A program made the translations under genes and the position numbers. Below are positions 1 through 9,489 of a DNA stretch of 64,000 nucleotides, in pieces (within the stretch, counting starts at the first letter, position 1; each line of letters starts with the position of its first letter). The notes beneath the pieces are model-generated. The model was not told where the DNA came from. It saw only the letters and a list, made by a program, of their open reading frames with translations, and did no database searches. This DNA is from Rhizobium sp. BK196 (GTDB lineage: Bacteria; Pseudomonadota; Alphaproteobacteria; Rhizobiales; Rhizobiaceae): positions 248,001 through 312,000 of the forward strand of contig NZ_JACHZB010000005.1 in NCBI RefSeq assembly GCF_014193255.1. The letters are read 5' to 3'.

Positions 1-88
1 GAAATCGCAAAGTCCACTTCAAGACCAATGGCATGGCAAATTCAAGACCTGTGGCCAACCTCCGCATATAAATGAGAGCTTCCCCTGC

Positions 89-673
89 ATGAAATCCGAC
101 ATCAAGCTGATCGATTATCTCGCCGTGCGCCGTTCCATCCCTGCATTCCAGATGTGTGAACCGGGACCGGCAAAGGAAGAGATAGAGGAAATTCTACGCC
201 TTGCATCGCGCGTTCCCGATCACGGCAAGCTCGCCCCCTGGCGCTTCATCGTCTATCGCGGCGAAGAGCGTGTAAGGCTCGGCGAAGAGCTGCTGAAACT
301 GGCACTCGAAGCCAAGCCCGATCTTTCCGAGGAAATGATCCAGGTGGAGCGCACGCGCTTTACGCGCGCACCGGTCGTCGTCGGCATCGTCAGCAAGGCC
401 GGCCCGCATATCAAGATCCCCGAATGGGAGCAGATCATGTCGGCCGGCGCGCTCTGCCTCAACGTCATCCTGGCCGCCAATGCGCATGGCTACGTTGCAA
501 ACTGGCTGACGGAATGGTTTGCCTATGACGAGCGTGCCTACCCGCCGCTTGGCGTCCACCCGGGTGAAAAGGTCGCCGGCTTCATCCATATCGGCTCCAG
601 CACATTCCCGCCCGTCGAGCGTCCGCGTCCCGAACTAACCGAGACGGTCACCTGGGTCGGCGGCGAAGTGTGA
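89..673 (+). CDS. Nitroreductase family protein
   Basis: This is a 194-residue FMN-dependent nitroreductase-family protein. These enzymes reduce nitro groups, quinones or similar acceptors with NAD(P)H in the cytoplasm. The N-terminal RRSIPAF (residues 14-20) fits the family's RRSxRxF flavin-binding start, and [13 protein letters not shown] (41-53) is the usual A-P-S/H-G-x-x-x-P-W flavin segment. The length matches compact single-domain members. The next gene, a flavin reductase, begins on its stop codon (TGATG), so the two are translationally coupled and probably work together in flavin chemistry. The substrate cannot be read from the sequence. Confidence 0.88.
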   Translation: MKSDIKLIDYLAVRRSIPAFQMCEPGPAKEEIEEILRLASRVPDHGKLAPWRFIVYRGEERVRLGEELLKLALEAKPDLSEEMIQVERTRFTRAPVVVGIVSKAGPHIKIPEWEQIMSAGALCLNVILAANAHGYVANWLTEWFAYDERAYPPLGVHPGEKVAGFIHIGSSTFPPVERPRPELTETVTWVGGEV

Positions 674-1275
674 TGTTCTATACGACGGATACCAATCAGC
701 ACGGGCTGGCGCACGATCCTTTCAAGGCGATCGTTGCGCCGCGTCCGATCGGCTGGATCGGCAGCAAGGGCAGGGACGGGTCAATCAATCTCGCCCCCTA
801 TTCCTTTTTCAATGCGGTCGCCGACAAGCCGAAGCTGGTGATGTTTTCGTCGAGCGGGCATAAGCATAGCCAGCAAAACGCCAGGGAGACCGGCGTATTC
901 ACCTGCAATTTCGTCAGCCGCAATCTGGCGGAGCAGATGAACCTGACCTCTGCTGCCTTACCTTACGGCACCAACGAGTTCGAATTCGCAGGGCTGACTC
1001 CAAAACAGGCGGAACTCATCGATGCGCCCTATGTGGCTGAGGCTTTCGCCGTATTGGAATGCAAGGTGACCGAGATCATCGAGCCGAAGACACTGTCCGG
1101 CCAAGCATCTGAGAATGTCTTCGTCTTTGGGGAAGTTGTCGGCATTCATATCGATGAAACCATCATCAGGGATGGCCGGTTCGTTGTGGCGTTGGCGCGG
1201 CCGATCGCGCGCATGGGGTATATGGATTATTGCGAGGGCAGCGAGGTCTTCGAAATGTTCAGGCCGAAAGTCTGA
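673..1275 (+). CDS. Flavin reductase family (FMN-binding split-barrel) protein
   Basis: This 200-residue protein belongs to the flavin reductase-like, FMN-binding split-barrel family. The segment PRPIGWIGSKGRDGSINLAP near residues 24-43 is characteristic, followed by a conserved N-P-S/F-F-N region. I place the start at the ATG at 673, which shares its A with the upstream TGA. A GTG three bases earlier is also possible. The overlap with the nitroreductase gene indicates an operon. Family members either bind FMN tightly or supply reduced flavin to a partner enzyme. Which applies here is not known. Confidence 0.87.
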   Translation: MFYTTDTNQHGLAHDPFKAIVAPRPIGWIGSKGRDGSINLAPYSFFNAVADKPKLVMFSSSGHKHSQQNARETGVFTCNFVSRNLAEQMNLTSAALPYGTNEFEFAGLTPKQAELIDAPYVAEAFAVLECKVTEIIEPKTLSGQASENVFVFGEVVGIHIDETIIRDGRFVVALARPIARMGYMDYCEGSEVFEMFRPKV

Positions 1276-1392
1276 ACACGACGCAAGGCTTGAGCAAAAG
1301 CTAACAAACATGGTGAACCAATAATAAACTTTTTCCGGCTACCGTCCCTGTATTGAATAAGACGCGACCGAATCGCGTTCAGTACCCGGGGC

Positions 1393-2529
1393 GTGGTCGT
1401 GATCATTGAGGCATTTCTTCGTTGGGCCGAAACGGCCAAGGCCGCTGACAGGGCGGCCGCTGCGAGTGCTCTCGGACGCGTCTATCTCAAATCGGAAATG
1501 TCAGATGACCGGCGCGCCGCTGCGGAAAAGGCGATGACCTATCTGCTCGACGATCCGTCGCCACGTGTGCGGCTTGCGCTCGCCGAGGCGATAGCCTGGG
1601 CACCGCATGCGCCGCGCAACATCATTCTCTCGCTCGCCGAGGACCAGCCGGAAATCGCCTGCCACGCGGTGACATGCTCGCCGATTTTGACGGATGCCGA
1701 CCTGGTCGATCTCGCAGCACGCGGCAGCAGCGCAACACGGATGCTCATTGCGGCACGCGCCTATGTCACGCGTCCTGTTTCGGCGGCGCTTGCCGAAGTC
1801 GGTGACGAGGACGAGGTTCTCTGCCTCCTGGAAAACGATAGCGCCGCGATTTCCGCCCAGTCCCTGAAGCGGATTGCCGAGCGGCTCGGCGATATCGTCG
1901 ACATCAGAAACCTGCTTCTCGACCGCATCGATCTGCCGGCCGATGCCCGGCAGCTTCTGACACAGCATGTCAGCAATGCGCTGGTCGGTCTGCCGCTGGC
2001 GCAGGCGGCAATCGGCCTCCAGAGGCTGCAGCGCATCAGCCGCGAGGCGACGGAAGCAGCGATCGTTTCCATTGCCGGCGATATCTCACCCATCGAAGTC
2101 CCCGATCTTGTCGAGCATCTTCGCCTGAACGACCGGCTGACGCCGTCCTTCCTCATGCATGCGCTCTGCTGCGGCAAGGTGGAGTTCTTCGCCTGTGCCA
2201 TCGTCAATCTATCTGGCTGCAACGATCGCCGCGTGCGGGCAATCCTTGCCACGGGCCGCATGCATGCCGTGCGCGCGCTCTATGAATCGGCCGGCCTGCC
2301 GCGGGATATCAGCATCATCTTCGTGGAAGCGACGTTTCTGTGGCGCGAAGCTTCGCGCAAGACGTCAACCTCGCTTCTCGGCAGCGTCTGCGGGCGCCTG
2401 CTTCAGAAATTCCACAACCGGGTCGGGCAGCACGACGCTGTCGGCGAGTTGCTCGATATGGTCGAAAAGCTGCATGTTGCCGAGCAGCGCCGGTCGGCCC
2501 GTGTTTATGCCTCGCTTGCGGCTGCCTAG
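1393..2529 (+). CDS. DUF2336 domain-containing protein
   Basis: This 378-residue protein has no signal peptide or membrane segment and is largely alpha-helical. It resembles the DUF2336 family, which is common in Alphaproteobacteria and has no established biochemical function. The N-terminal 150 residues read like HEAT-type helical pairs (for example ALAEAIAWAPHAP and LLDDPSPRVRLALAEA). The start is the GTG at 1393. A second GTG lies two codons later and the ribosome-binding site is poor, so the exact start is uncertain. The stop overlaps by four bases the end of a convergent small gene. The role is unknown. Confidence 0.72.
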   Translation: MVVIIEAFLRWAETAKAADRAAAASALGRVYLKSEMSDDRRAAAEKAMTYLLDDPSPRVRLALAEAIAWAPHAPRNIILSLAEDQPEIACHAVTCSPILTDADLVDLAARGSSATRMLIAARAYVTRPVSAALAEVGDEDEVLCLLENDSAAISAQSLKRIAERLGDIVDIRNLLLDRIDLPADARQLLTQHVSNALVGLPLAQAAIGLQRLQRISREATEAAIVSIAGDISPIEVPDLVEHLRLNDRLTPSFLMHALCCGKVEFFACAIVNLSGCNDRRVRAILATGRMHAVRALYESAGLPRDISIIFVEATFLWREASRKTSTSLLGSVCGRLLQKFHNRVGQHDAVGELLDMVEKLHVAEQRRSARVYASLAAA

Positions 2530-2933
2530 TCGTTAAACCGGGCGGCGGCCCAGGAATAGCTTGCAGAAACGAAGTGCAGCGGTTTCGCCAGGGTGTTTTT
2601 CACGTCCCGGCCAGAAGGCAGATTGGCGCGCACACGCCCGGCAATAGTATCCACGAAACCGCCAAGGCCATCCCGTTGTTCGGCTACCTCGGGCGCTGCC
2701 GGGGCAGCGGGCGCGGGCTTAGCCGGTTCGGCAGCGGCAAGCGACTTCGGCGCCTCGCAGACGGCAATGACGGTCGGATAGCTTGCATTAGCATAGGCCT
2801 TCAGCCGCTGCTCGGCCTCGGCATCGCAGGCGACGACGGTTTCCCATTGTTTGTCGACCGTGGCAACGTAATTGCATTGGCTGACGGAATCGTCGCAACC
2901 GAGGATCGTCATGGCGATGAGGACGGCTTGCAT
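2526..2933 (-). CDS. Hypothetical protein with conserved-looking cysteines
   Basis: This 135-residue protein is preceded by a strong ribosome-binding site (GGAGG, six bases before the ATG), so it is very probably translated. It begins with a short hydrophobic stretch (VLIAMTILG) and has cysteines at residues 13, 20, 36 and 59, with a Pro/Ala-rich linker in the middle (about 68-84). The cysteine pairs suggest disulfides or metal binding, although the N-terminus is too short for an ordinary signal peptide. The gene is convergent with and overlaps the DUF2336 gene. I do not recognise a family. Confidence 0.6.
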   Translation of the reverse strand: MQAVLIAMTILGCDDSVSQCNYVATVDKQWETVVACDAEAEQRLKAYANASYPTVIAVCEAPKSLAAAEPAKPAPAAPAAPEVAEQRDGLGGFVDTIAGRVRANLPSGRDVKNTLAKPLHFVSASYSWAAARFND

Positions 2934-3061
2934 ATTTTGCCTCCATGGCTATTGAGCGTGTCACCACCTTCGAAAGCACAATTCCAACGGAATGAGGGCA
3001 GCGACGTGAAGTCCTCGTCTTCCAGGGAAAAATCGCTCGTTTCGTCGGAAGAGGAGAGAAA

Positions 3062-3523
3062 ATGTCGGTGACCATCGCTCTGGAATCGCCGCGTCAGGAT
3101 GGCGTGATCCGGCTTCTCGACCTCTCGGATGCCTATGCACAATCGCTCTATCCACCCGAGAGCAACCACCTCGTCGATATTTCGACGCTGGAAAAGCCGT
3201 CCGTCAGCTTCCTCGTGGCGCGCAACGGCAGCGAGATCGTCGGCTGCTGCGCGCTGGTGGAAGCAGGCGACGGAACGGCAGAAATCAAGCGCATGTTCGT
3301 TGATCCCGAGGCGCGAGGCCTTAGAGTCGCAAGCCGGCTGATGGACCGGCTGGAGGAAATCGGCCGGGCAAAAGGTCTTGAGGCCATTCGTCTGGAGACC
3401 GGCATCTACCAACCCGAAGCGATCAGCCTCTACAGGAAATACGGATATATCGAGATCGAACCTTTCGGCTCCTATCTGCTTGACCCGCTGAGCCTCTTCA
3501 TGGAAAAGCGCCTTACTGCTTAA
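3062..3523 (+). CDS. GNAT family N-acetyltransferase
   Basis: This 153-residue protein has a single GNAT acetyltransferase domain, which transfers an acetyl group from acetyl-CoA to an amine. The core strand and pyrophosphate loop are visible as EIKRMFVDPEARGLRVASRL (about residues 77-96), matching the V-x-P-x-x-R-G-x-G-x-A pattern. LYRKYGYIEIEPFGSY (about 122-137) is the usual C-terminal motif. A ribosome-binding site GAGGAGAG precedes the ATG. It stands alone between a divergent small gene and a convergent exporter gene. The acceptor substrate is unknown. Confidence 0.88.
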   Translation: MSVTIALESPRQDGVIRLLDLSDAYAQSLYPPESNHLVDISTLEKPSVSFLVARNGSEIVGCCALVEAGDGTAEIKRMFVDPEARGLRVASRLMDRLEEIGRAKGLEAIRLETGIYQPEAISLYRKYGYIEIEPFGSYLLDPLSLFMEKRLTA

Positions 3524-3544
3524 CCTGCTTCTGCGACCTGGAGA

Positions 3545-4726
3545 TCATTCGGCCGCTCGGTGAACCGGTGGCGCCTGTTCATCGAGGATGACATGCGGGC
3601 CTGCATCGGCGGTGCGGACTTCATGTATCCATTCGCGCCAGATCGCGACCAGCAGCGCCATCAGCACAGGGCCGATAAAGAGGCCGAGGAAGCCCATCGT
3701 CTTCACGCCGCCGACGAGGCCGAAGAAGGTCGGCAGGAACGGCAGCTTGATCGGTCCACCGACGAGCTTGGGGCGCAGCGTCTTGTCGACGATGAAGAGT
3801 TCGACCGTGCCCCAGACGAAGAGGCCGATGCCGGCGACATGTGCGCCGCTCGCCAGCAAATAGACGGATACGAGCGTGAAGGAGAGCGGTGCACCGCCGG
3901 GGATCAGCGCCATGACGCCGGTCAGCACGCCGAGGGTGACGGGCGAGGGCACGCCGGCGATCCAGTAGGCAACGCCCAGCACGATGCCTTCACCGATGGC
4001 AATCAGCGTCATGCCCATGACCGTCGAGCTGATGGTGGCAGGCACAACGCGGGAAATACGCTCCCAGCGGTTCGGCAGAATGCGTTCGCCGAGCATGTCG
4101 ATCTGCTTGGAGAAGGAGAAGCCGTCGCGATAGACAAAGAAGAGTGCGATCAGCATGAAGAGCAGCGTAAGGAGCAGGTGAAAGGCACCGCCGCCAGCCG
4201 CCAGAACCGCGCGGTAGATGTTGCCGATATGGGCGCCGCTGACTGCCTGGATCAGCTCACCCATGGCACCGGGGCTGCCGATATATTTCGTCCAAAGTTC
4301 ATCGAGATAGGAGCCAGCGAGCGGGAGCGCGACGATCCATTGCGGCGTCTCCGCCCCGAAGCGGTTGGCGTGGATCGCCCATGCGACCCAGGTGCGCACT
4401 TCACCGGTCGTATAGGCAACGGCAAGGCTGATCGGAATGACGAGAAAGGTGACTATGAGGACAATCGCGATTGTAGCGGCGATCGTCGTATTGCCGCCGA
4501 CGCGGGCAACCAGCTTGCGGTAAAGCGGCCAGCTCGCAAAGCCGATGACGAGGGCTGCGAGTACAGGCACCACGAAGCCGTAAAAGAAATAGACGCCGGC
4601 TGCGGCAACGAGCACGAGCAGCCAGCGGGCAGCCGAAATGGAAGGTATCAGCGGCGTACGGATCGTCGCCGAAGGCCCCAGCCATCGCGGCTCCGTATTG
4701 GTTTTCTGACGATTAAACACACCCAC
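3545..4726 (-). CDS. AI-2E family transporter (PerM-like membrane protein)
   Basis: This 393-residue inner-membrane protein matches the AI-2E/PerM family, with about seven or eight hydrophobic segments. Two lie near the N-terminus (about 31-80) and a cluster runs through the C-terminal half (about 200-370). Motifs such as GxLTGVMALIPGGAPL and a late GPVLMALLVAIWREW are typical. Members were named for export of the quorum signal AI-2, but many act as Na+/H+ or unknown transporters, so the substrate should be left open. The gene is convergent with the acetyltransferase gene and seems to be monocistronic. Confidence 0.85.
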   Translation of the reverse strand: MGVFNRQKTNTEPRWLGPSATIRTPLIPSISAARWLLVLVAAAGVYFFYGFVVPVLAALVIGFASWPLYRKLVARVGGNTTIAATIAIVLIVTFLVIPISLAVAYTTGEVRTWVAWAIHANRFGAETPQWIVALPLAGSYLDELWTKYIGSPGAMGELIQAVSGAHIGNIYRAVLAAGGGAFHLLLTLLFMLIALFFVYRDGFSFSKQIDMLGERILPNRWERISRVVPATISSTVMGMTLIAIGEGIVLGVAYWIAGVPSPVTLGVLTGVMALIPGGAPLSFTLVSVYLLASGAHVAGIGLFVWGTVELFIVDKTLRPKLVGGPIKLPFLPTFFGLVGGVKTMGFLGLFIGPVLMALLVAIWREWIHEVRTADAGPHVILDEQAPPVHRAAE

Positions 4727-4841
4727 GCGCGCCTCTTTTTATTGTTGTCCTAGTTTATGGGCTATGAACCGGGCGGTTTCAAGGTCCGCCCGATAAAGCG
4801 TGTGCAAAGCGTACTTCTTTGAGCTTTCGATCGCCTCGATA

Positions 4842-5978
4842 TTATTGAGGGCGGCGGTTGATCTTGAAGGCGTAGAACTGACTCTTCTGGCCAGTCGAGA
4901 AATTATTGTCCGAACCGAGGATCAGGACATCAGTGCCATCCTTCGCCTTGCCGATTGCCATGGCCTCGATATTGTCCGGCGTCAGGCCGATGGCACGCAG
5001 ATCCAGCACCTGGCTTTTACGGGCAGGGACGACGCGCTGGTCGTTCTTGGCAAGCGAGGCGATGGAGGAGACATCGGTCGCGCCATCGAGATCCATCATG
5101 AAAAGCTTGACGTTGTTGCCGAAGCCCTGGGCATAGCTGCGCTCGACGGCAAGCAGGCGGTGATCATCAAGGGCAATCATTTCCGACATGCCGTTGTCGT
5201 TGCCACCTTCGGCCTTCGTGGCGGCCTGAGGGATCGGCGAGACCGGATAGACATACTGAGCCTTGGGCTCTCCGGTTGCGCCGTCATAGCAGACGATGCG
5301 CGACAGGCTGCCTGTGGTCAGGCTGGGGTTCGGGCCGTCCTGATAGAGGGCCGCCTCAACGCCGACAAATACATCACCGGATGGAGACACGGCGATATCC
5401 TCGAAAGCGAGATTGTCGCGGATGCCGGTCGACTTGTCGGCGGTCGGCGCAAAACCGTCAGGCAGCTTGAACTCGCGCACGAAGGTGCCATCAGGAGAGG
5501 TGACGCGCACGAAGGGGGCGATCAGCGCCTTTGCATCACCCTCGCTACCCCAGTAAATGCCGTCCTTGCCGAAGCGGATGGATTCAGGATCGACGGTGCG
5601 CGAGGCGAAAGGCTGGCCGTTCTTGTCCTGGAAGGTGACATGCTTGACGACGGTGACGCCCTTCAAGCCGGCGGCGCTGACATCGATATCGAGAGCGTAG
5701 AAGCGGGCCGGGGCCTTTTCGGAGCGATCGTCGCTGATGGCAATGTAATGGCCAGTGGCGGCATCGAAATCGAGGCCGGAAATGCCGCCGAATTCAACGC
5801 CGTTTTCCATCTGACCGGTCGGGATGACGAATTCACCGAGATAGGAAAGGGAGATCGCAGCGGCGCAATCGCCGAAGGGGCAGGCGGTCTCGACGGTCGC
5901 GCCAATATCGGTTGCGAAAACGGAAGCGGTGCTGGACAGGAGAACGAAAGCGGCAGTCGCGAGAAAACGCCCGGTCAT
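4842..5978 (-). CDS. Exported esterase-like activity of phytase family protein
   Basis: This 378-residue protein starts with a clear signal peptide (hydrophobic residues about 5-20, cleavage probably after A-S-V-F-A) and should be periplasmic. The body matches the 'esterase-like activity of phytase' family, a beta-propeller fold: GGISGLDFDAATGHYIAISDD near residues 66-86, and a later DDHRLLAVERSY segment that carries the conserved acidic and arginine residues. Family members are thought to cleave phosphate esters, but the activity is only weakly documented. It lies downstream of parE on the same strand, separated by a repeat and a hairpin, so it probably has its own promoter. Confidence 0.82.
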   Translation of the reverse strand: MTGRFLATAAFVLLSSTASVFATDIGATVETACPFGDCAAAISLSYLGEFVIPTGQMENGVEFGGISGLDFDAATGHYIAISDDRSEKAPARFYALDIDVSAAGLKGVTVVKHVTFQDKNGQPFASRTVDPESIRFGKDGIYWGSEGDAKALIAPFVRVTSPDGTFVREFKLPDGFAPTADKSTGIRDNLAFEDIAVSPSGDVFVGVEAALYQDGPNPSLTTGSLSRIVCYDGATGEPKAQYVYPVSPIPQAATKAEGGNDNGMSEMIALDDHRLLAVERSYAQGFGNNVKLFMMDLDGATDVSSIASLAKNDQRVVPARKSQVLDLRAIGLTPDNIEAMAIGKAKDGTDVLILGSDNNFSTGQKSQFYAFKINRRPQ

Positions 5979-6010
5979 GGCAAATATCCGGCAAAGGGTT
6001 GAAACAAGAG

Positions 6011-6053
6011 GGCCGGCGCTGCGGTGACCTCTCGGGAGGGCAGAGCGCCGGCC
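6011..6053 (-). terminator. GC-rich hairpin between parE and the esterase gene
   Basis: The 10-base arms GGCCGGCGCT and AGCGCCGGCC are perfect inverted repeats separated by 23 bases. On the minus strand they are followed by CTCTTGTTTC, a modest T-rich tail. It could terminate parE transcription or be a structured leader ahead of the esterase gene, whose start is 33 bases further on. Confidence 0.45.
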
Positions 6054-6176
6054 GTTCTATTGCGCCGGTATTTTGACGGAAGCGTAACGGTTCTTCGTCA
6101 GTTCTATGAATTCGCTGTGACTCGACGCGTCTCGCGCTCTTTCAGATTCGCTCCCCGCTTTGAGTCTTTGTTTTTC

Positions 6177-6221
6177 GCATGTCGTTGTCGCAAAACCGCT
6201 GCACACTTTTGCGCGACATGC
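6177..6221. repeat. Rhizobial palindromic intergenic element after parE
   Basis: The outer arms GCATGTCG and CGACATGC are perfect. The inner part (GTCGCAAAACCGCTGCACAC and TTTTGCGCGACATGC) looks like the palindromic element that recurs hundreds of times in Rhizobium chromosomes, as I remember it. It begins directly after the parE stop codon, where it could act as a transcript 3' end. Confidence 0.6.
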
Positions 6222-6222
6222 G

Positions 6223-8295
6223 TCAAATATCGAGGTCTTCAGCGAAAGCCGCACGTTCCTGGATGAAACGGAAGCGTGCCTCGGCCTTGGTCCCCATCAG
6301 GTCGTCGACGGCATTGCGCGTGCCTTCGAAATCTACCTCATCGATCAGCACGCGCAGAAGGGTGCGCTTGGAGGGATCCATGGTGGTTTCCTTGAGCTGA
6401 GCGGGCAGCATTTCACCGAGACCTTTGAAGCGGCTGATCTCGATCTTGGCCTTGCCTTTGAATTCCGTCTCCATCAGTTCGGCGCGATGCTCATCATCAC
6501 GGGCATAGGCAGACTTTGCGCCCTGCGTGATCTTGTAGAGCGGTGGCACCGCAAGGAAGAGATGCCCCCCGCGCACGAGCTCCGGCATCTCCTGATAGAA
6601 GAAGGTGATGAGCAGCGAAGCGATATGCGCGCCGTCGACGTCGGCATCAGTCATGACAATGATGCGTTCGTAGCGCAGATCCTCTTCGCGGTATTTCGAG
6701 CGCGTGCCGCAGCCAAGCGCCTGGATGAGATCGGAGATCTGCTGGTTGGCCGAGAGCTTCTCGCGGCCGGCGCTGGCGACGTTGAGGATCTTGCCGCGCA
6801 GCGGCAGGATAGCCTGGTTGGCGCGGTTGCGCGCCTGCTTGGCGGAGCCACCTGCCGAGTCACCCTCGACGAGGAAAAGTTCGGCGCCTTCGGCAGTGTT
6901 CTGCGAGCAATCGGCAAGCTTGCCTGGCAGGCGCAGTTTGCGTACCGCTGTCTTGCGGTTGACTTCCTTCTCCTTGCGGCGGCGCAGGCGTTCTTCTGCT
7001 CGCTCGATCACCCAGTCGAGAAGCTTCTCGGCTTCACCCGGATTGTCGGCGAGAAAGTGGTCGAACGGGTCGCGAAGCGCATTTTCGACGAGACGCTGGG
7101 CTTCGACCGTTGCCAGTCGATCCTTGGTCTGGCCAACGAATTCCGGCTCGCGGATAAAGACCGAGAGCATGCCGACGGCCGAAATCATCACGTCGTCGGT
7201 GGTGATCTGTGCTGCGCGTTTGTTCTGCGTCAGTTCGGCGTAGCTCTTCAGGCCCTTGGTCAGCGCGATGCGCAGACCCGCCTCGTGCGTGCCGCCTTCG
7301 GGTGTCGGAATGGTATTGCAATAGGAATGGACCTGCGGATCGCCGCCATACCAGGTGATCGCCCATTCCAGCGCACCGTGGCCAGCGACCTTTTCGCTCT
7401 TGCCGGCGAAGATTTCGCGGGTGACGGTGAATTCCTTACCCATCGTCGCCTGCAGGTAATCCTTCAGGCCGCCGGGGAAGTGGAAGACGGCCTTGTCAGG
7501 CACGTCGGAGCCTTCGGGCAGCACGCCCGGATCGCAGCTCCAGCGGATTTCGACGCCGCCGAAGAGATAGGCTTTTGAGCGGGCCATGCGGAACACGCGG
7601 CCAGCATCGAACTTTGCGTGGTCGCCGAAGATCTGTGGATCTGGATGGAAGCGGACCTTGGTGCCGCGGCGATTGTGCACATCGCCGAGCTCTTCGATCC
7701 CGCCCTGCGGCACGCCGCGCGAGAAGCGCTGGCGGTAGAGCTTGCGGTTGCGAGCGACTTCGACTTCGAGAGAATCCGACAGCGCATTGACGACGGAGAC
7801 GCCGACGCCGTGCAGACCGCCGGAGGTCTCGTAAGCCTTGCCGTCGAATTTACCGCCGGCATGCAGCTTGGTCATGATGACTTCGAGAGTCGACTTGCCG
7901 GGAACCTGCGGATGGTTCTCGACGGGGATACCGCGGCCGTTATCGGTAACCGTCAGGTAGCCCTGGATATCGAGATGCACATCGATGAAATCGGCATGGC
8001 CGGCCACCGCTTCGTCCATCGAGTTGTCGATGACTTCGGCAAAGAGGTGGTGCAGCGCCTTTTCGTCGGTGCCGCCGATATACATGCCGGGGCGCATACG
8101 CACCGGTTCCAGGCCTTCCAGAACGCGGATCGATGAAGCGCCGTAATCGTCACCGTTCGACGTCGTCGGGGCAGGGCGTGCGGCAGCGGGTGCCGCAGCC
8201 GCGGCGCGCCGTTCGGCGGGTGCCGCAGGCTTTGCAGCCTCCTCCTGCTTCTGTGTCAGGGGCATTCCGGAAAAGAGGTCGTTGCTGTCTTCCAT
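6223..8295 (-). CDS. parE: DNA topoisomerase IV subunit B
   Basis: This 690-residue protein is the ATPase subunit of topoisomerase IV, which decatenates daughter chromosomes together with ParC. The GHKL ATP-binding motifs are present: EVIDNSMDEA (near 88), VTDNGRGIPV (near 117) and the glycine-rich SGGLHGVGVSVVNALS. The toprim region shows VEGDSAGGSAKQ and MTDADVDGAHI. An Ala/Pro-rich N-terminal extension of about 50 residues precedes the ATPase domain, as is usual in rhizobia. The length, about 690, fits ParE rather than the longer GyrB. parC is not in the window. Confidence 0.95.
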   Translation of the reverse strand: MEDSNDLFSGMPLTQKQEEAAKPAAPAERRAAAAAPAAARPAPTTSNGDDYGASSIRVLEGLEPVRMRPGMYIGGTDEKALHHLFAEVIDNSMDEAVAGHADFIDVHLDIQGYLTVTDNGRGIPVENHPQVPGKSTLEVIMTKLHAGGKFDGKAYETSGGLHGVGVSVVNALSDSLEVEVARNRKLYRQRFSRGVPQGGIEELGDVHNRRGTKVRFHPDPQIFGDHAKFDAGRVFRMARSKAYLFGGVEIRWSCDPGVLPEGSDVPDKAVFHFPGGLKDYLQATMGKEFTVTREIFAGKSEKVAGHGALEWAITWYGGDPQVHSYCNTIPTPEGGTHEAGLRIALTKGLKSYAELTQNKRAAQITTDDVMISAVGMLSVFIREPEFVGQTKDRLATVEAQRLVENALRDPFDHFLADNPGEAEKLLDWVIERAEERLRRRKEKEVNRKTAVRKLRLPGKLADCSQNTAEGAELFLVEGDSAGGSAKQARNRANQAILPLRGKILNVASAGREKLSANQQISDLIQALGCGTRSKYREEDLRYERIIVMTDADVDGAHIASLLITFFYQEMPELVRGGHLFLAVPPLYKITQGAKSAYARDDEHRAELMETEFKGKAKIEISRFKGLGEMLPAQLKETTMDPSKRTLLRVLIDEVDFEGTRNAVDDLMGTKAEARFRFIQERAAFAEDLDI

Positions 8296-8500
8296 GGAAC
8301 CGTTCAGATCTTCATTCTCTTGAAGGGCCGCCGCTGGCCCACAATGGTCGCGGTCCGTATCGCGTTTGCGAATCAGGGGAATTCTGACAGAAAGCGCCCC
8401 GATACGCGACGCGCCCCGGATTTGCGGAGCTTTTCAAGATGTGATTTGCGTTGCCGGGCGCCGAATGGCAAGTCGCGGCAGCTCTTTGGGAACCATCTGC

Positions 8501-9385
8501 ATGCCGATGTCCACAAGTCATTGCACCATGATCACTGCAATTGCGGCCTTTTTCCTGTCCGCGGCTGTCACGACCGCCGCGGCCGAGACGTTGCCGCCCT
8601 ACAAGGACGATCTGTTTTCGGCGCAGACAGTGCTGCAGACAGGCGATGACGGCGCATCGGAAGTGATCGATTACGACGAGATGCGGGATATCAACGGGCG
8701 CGATCAGATCCCGCAAAAGCGGGTGCAGCAGAAATATGTCTCGCTCGGCGTCAAGAAACTGCAGGTGGATGAAACGCTGTCGCTCAACGGCACCGTACTC
8801 GATGTCACCAGGGTGGGACCAACCCAGAACGCCGCCTTCACGGTCATCTTCATCCACGGCCGCGACGGAGACCGGCGGCTCGGCGCAAATGACTATTCCT
8901 TCGGCGGCAACTTCAACCGGCTGAAGAACCTTACGGCCGGCAACGGTGGCGTCTATTATTCCCCGACGGTCAAGACCTTCGACGCCAATGGCGTTGCCGC
9001 CATTGCCGGGCTGATCCGATATGCGAGCGCGCAGTCTCCAGGCCGTCCAGTTATCCTCAGCTGCGCCTCGATGGGCAGCCAGATCTGCTGGGGCATCGCG
9101 CGCGACGCCGGAAGCGTCAAGCGGCTGAAGGGCATGCTGATCATGAGCGGCGTCTCGGACCCGGATTTCGTGAAAAGCCCGTTCTACAAAGCCAAGCTGC
9201 CGCTGTGGCTTGCCCATGGCAGCCGTGACCCTGTCTATGCGGCAACCGAGCAGCAGGCACTGTTCGAAAAGCTCGACAAGGCGAAGTACCCGACGCATTT
9301 CACGCTCTTTCAGAACGGCAATCATGGAACGCCGATCCGCATGATCGACTGGCGCAGAGTGCTGAACTGGGTTTTGGCGTCCTGA
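8501..9385 (+). CDS. Exported alpha/beta-hydrolase
   Basis: This protein of about 294 residues has a signal peptide followed by an alpha/beta-hydrolase fold. The start is the ATG at 8501, or 8507, supported by GGGAA upstream and by the hydrophobic signal sequence ending A-A-A-E. An open frame extends further upstream but has no signal logic. The nucleophile elbow is degenerate (CASMGS rather than GxSxG). IFIHGRDGD supplies the oxyanion loop, HGSRDPVY the acid residue, and GNHGTP the catalytic histidine. It is probably a periplasmic esterase or peptidase of unknown substrate, divergently oriented from parE. Confidence 0.78.
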   Translation: MPMSTSHCTMITAIAAFFLSAAVTTAAAETLPPYKDDLFSAQTVLQTGDDGASEVIDYDEMRDINGRDQIPQKRVQQKYVSLGVKKLQVDETLSLNGTVLDVTRVGPTQNAAFTVIFIHGRDGDRRLGANDYSFGGNFNRLKNLTAGNGGVYYSPTVKTFDANGVAAIAGLIRYASAQSPGRPVILSCASMGSQICWGIARDAGSVKRLKGMLIMSGVSDPDFVKSPFYKAKLPLWLAHGSRDPVYAATEQQALFEKLDKAKYPTHFTLFQNGNHGTPIRMIDWRRVLNWVLAS

Positions 9386-9489
9386 ACGGCAGATTCCGGG
9401 TCATATAGGGCCTCAAGCCATCCCCGGCGCTTTCTTTTGAGCCACGCTTTTGCTAAGGCCGCCGGATATGCGGATTTTGGGAGAGCAGC

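Noticed and set aside
3560..4753. 397-codon open frame antisense to the AI-2E transporter
   Set aside because: It is rich in Arg, Asp, Glu and His with no domain logic, as expected for the reverse of a GC-rich membrane-protein gene.
4800..6002. 400-codon frame antisense to the phytase-like esterase
   Set aside because: It mirrors a gene with signal peptide and family motifs and has no recognisable features of its own.
6160..7578. 472-codon frame antisense to parE
   Set aside because: parE is unambiguous on the other strand; this is codon-bias shadow.
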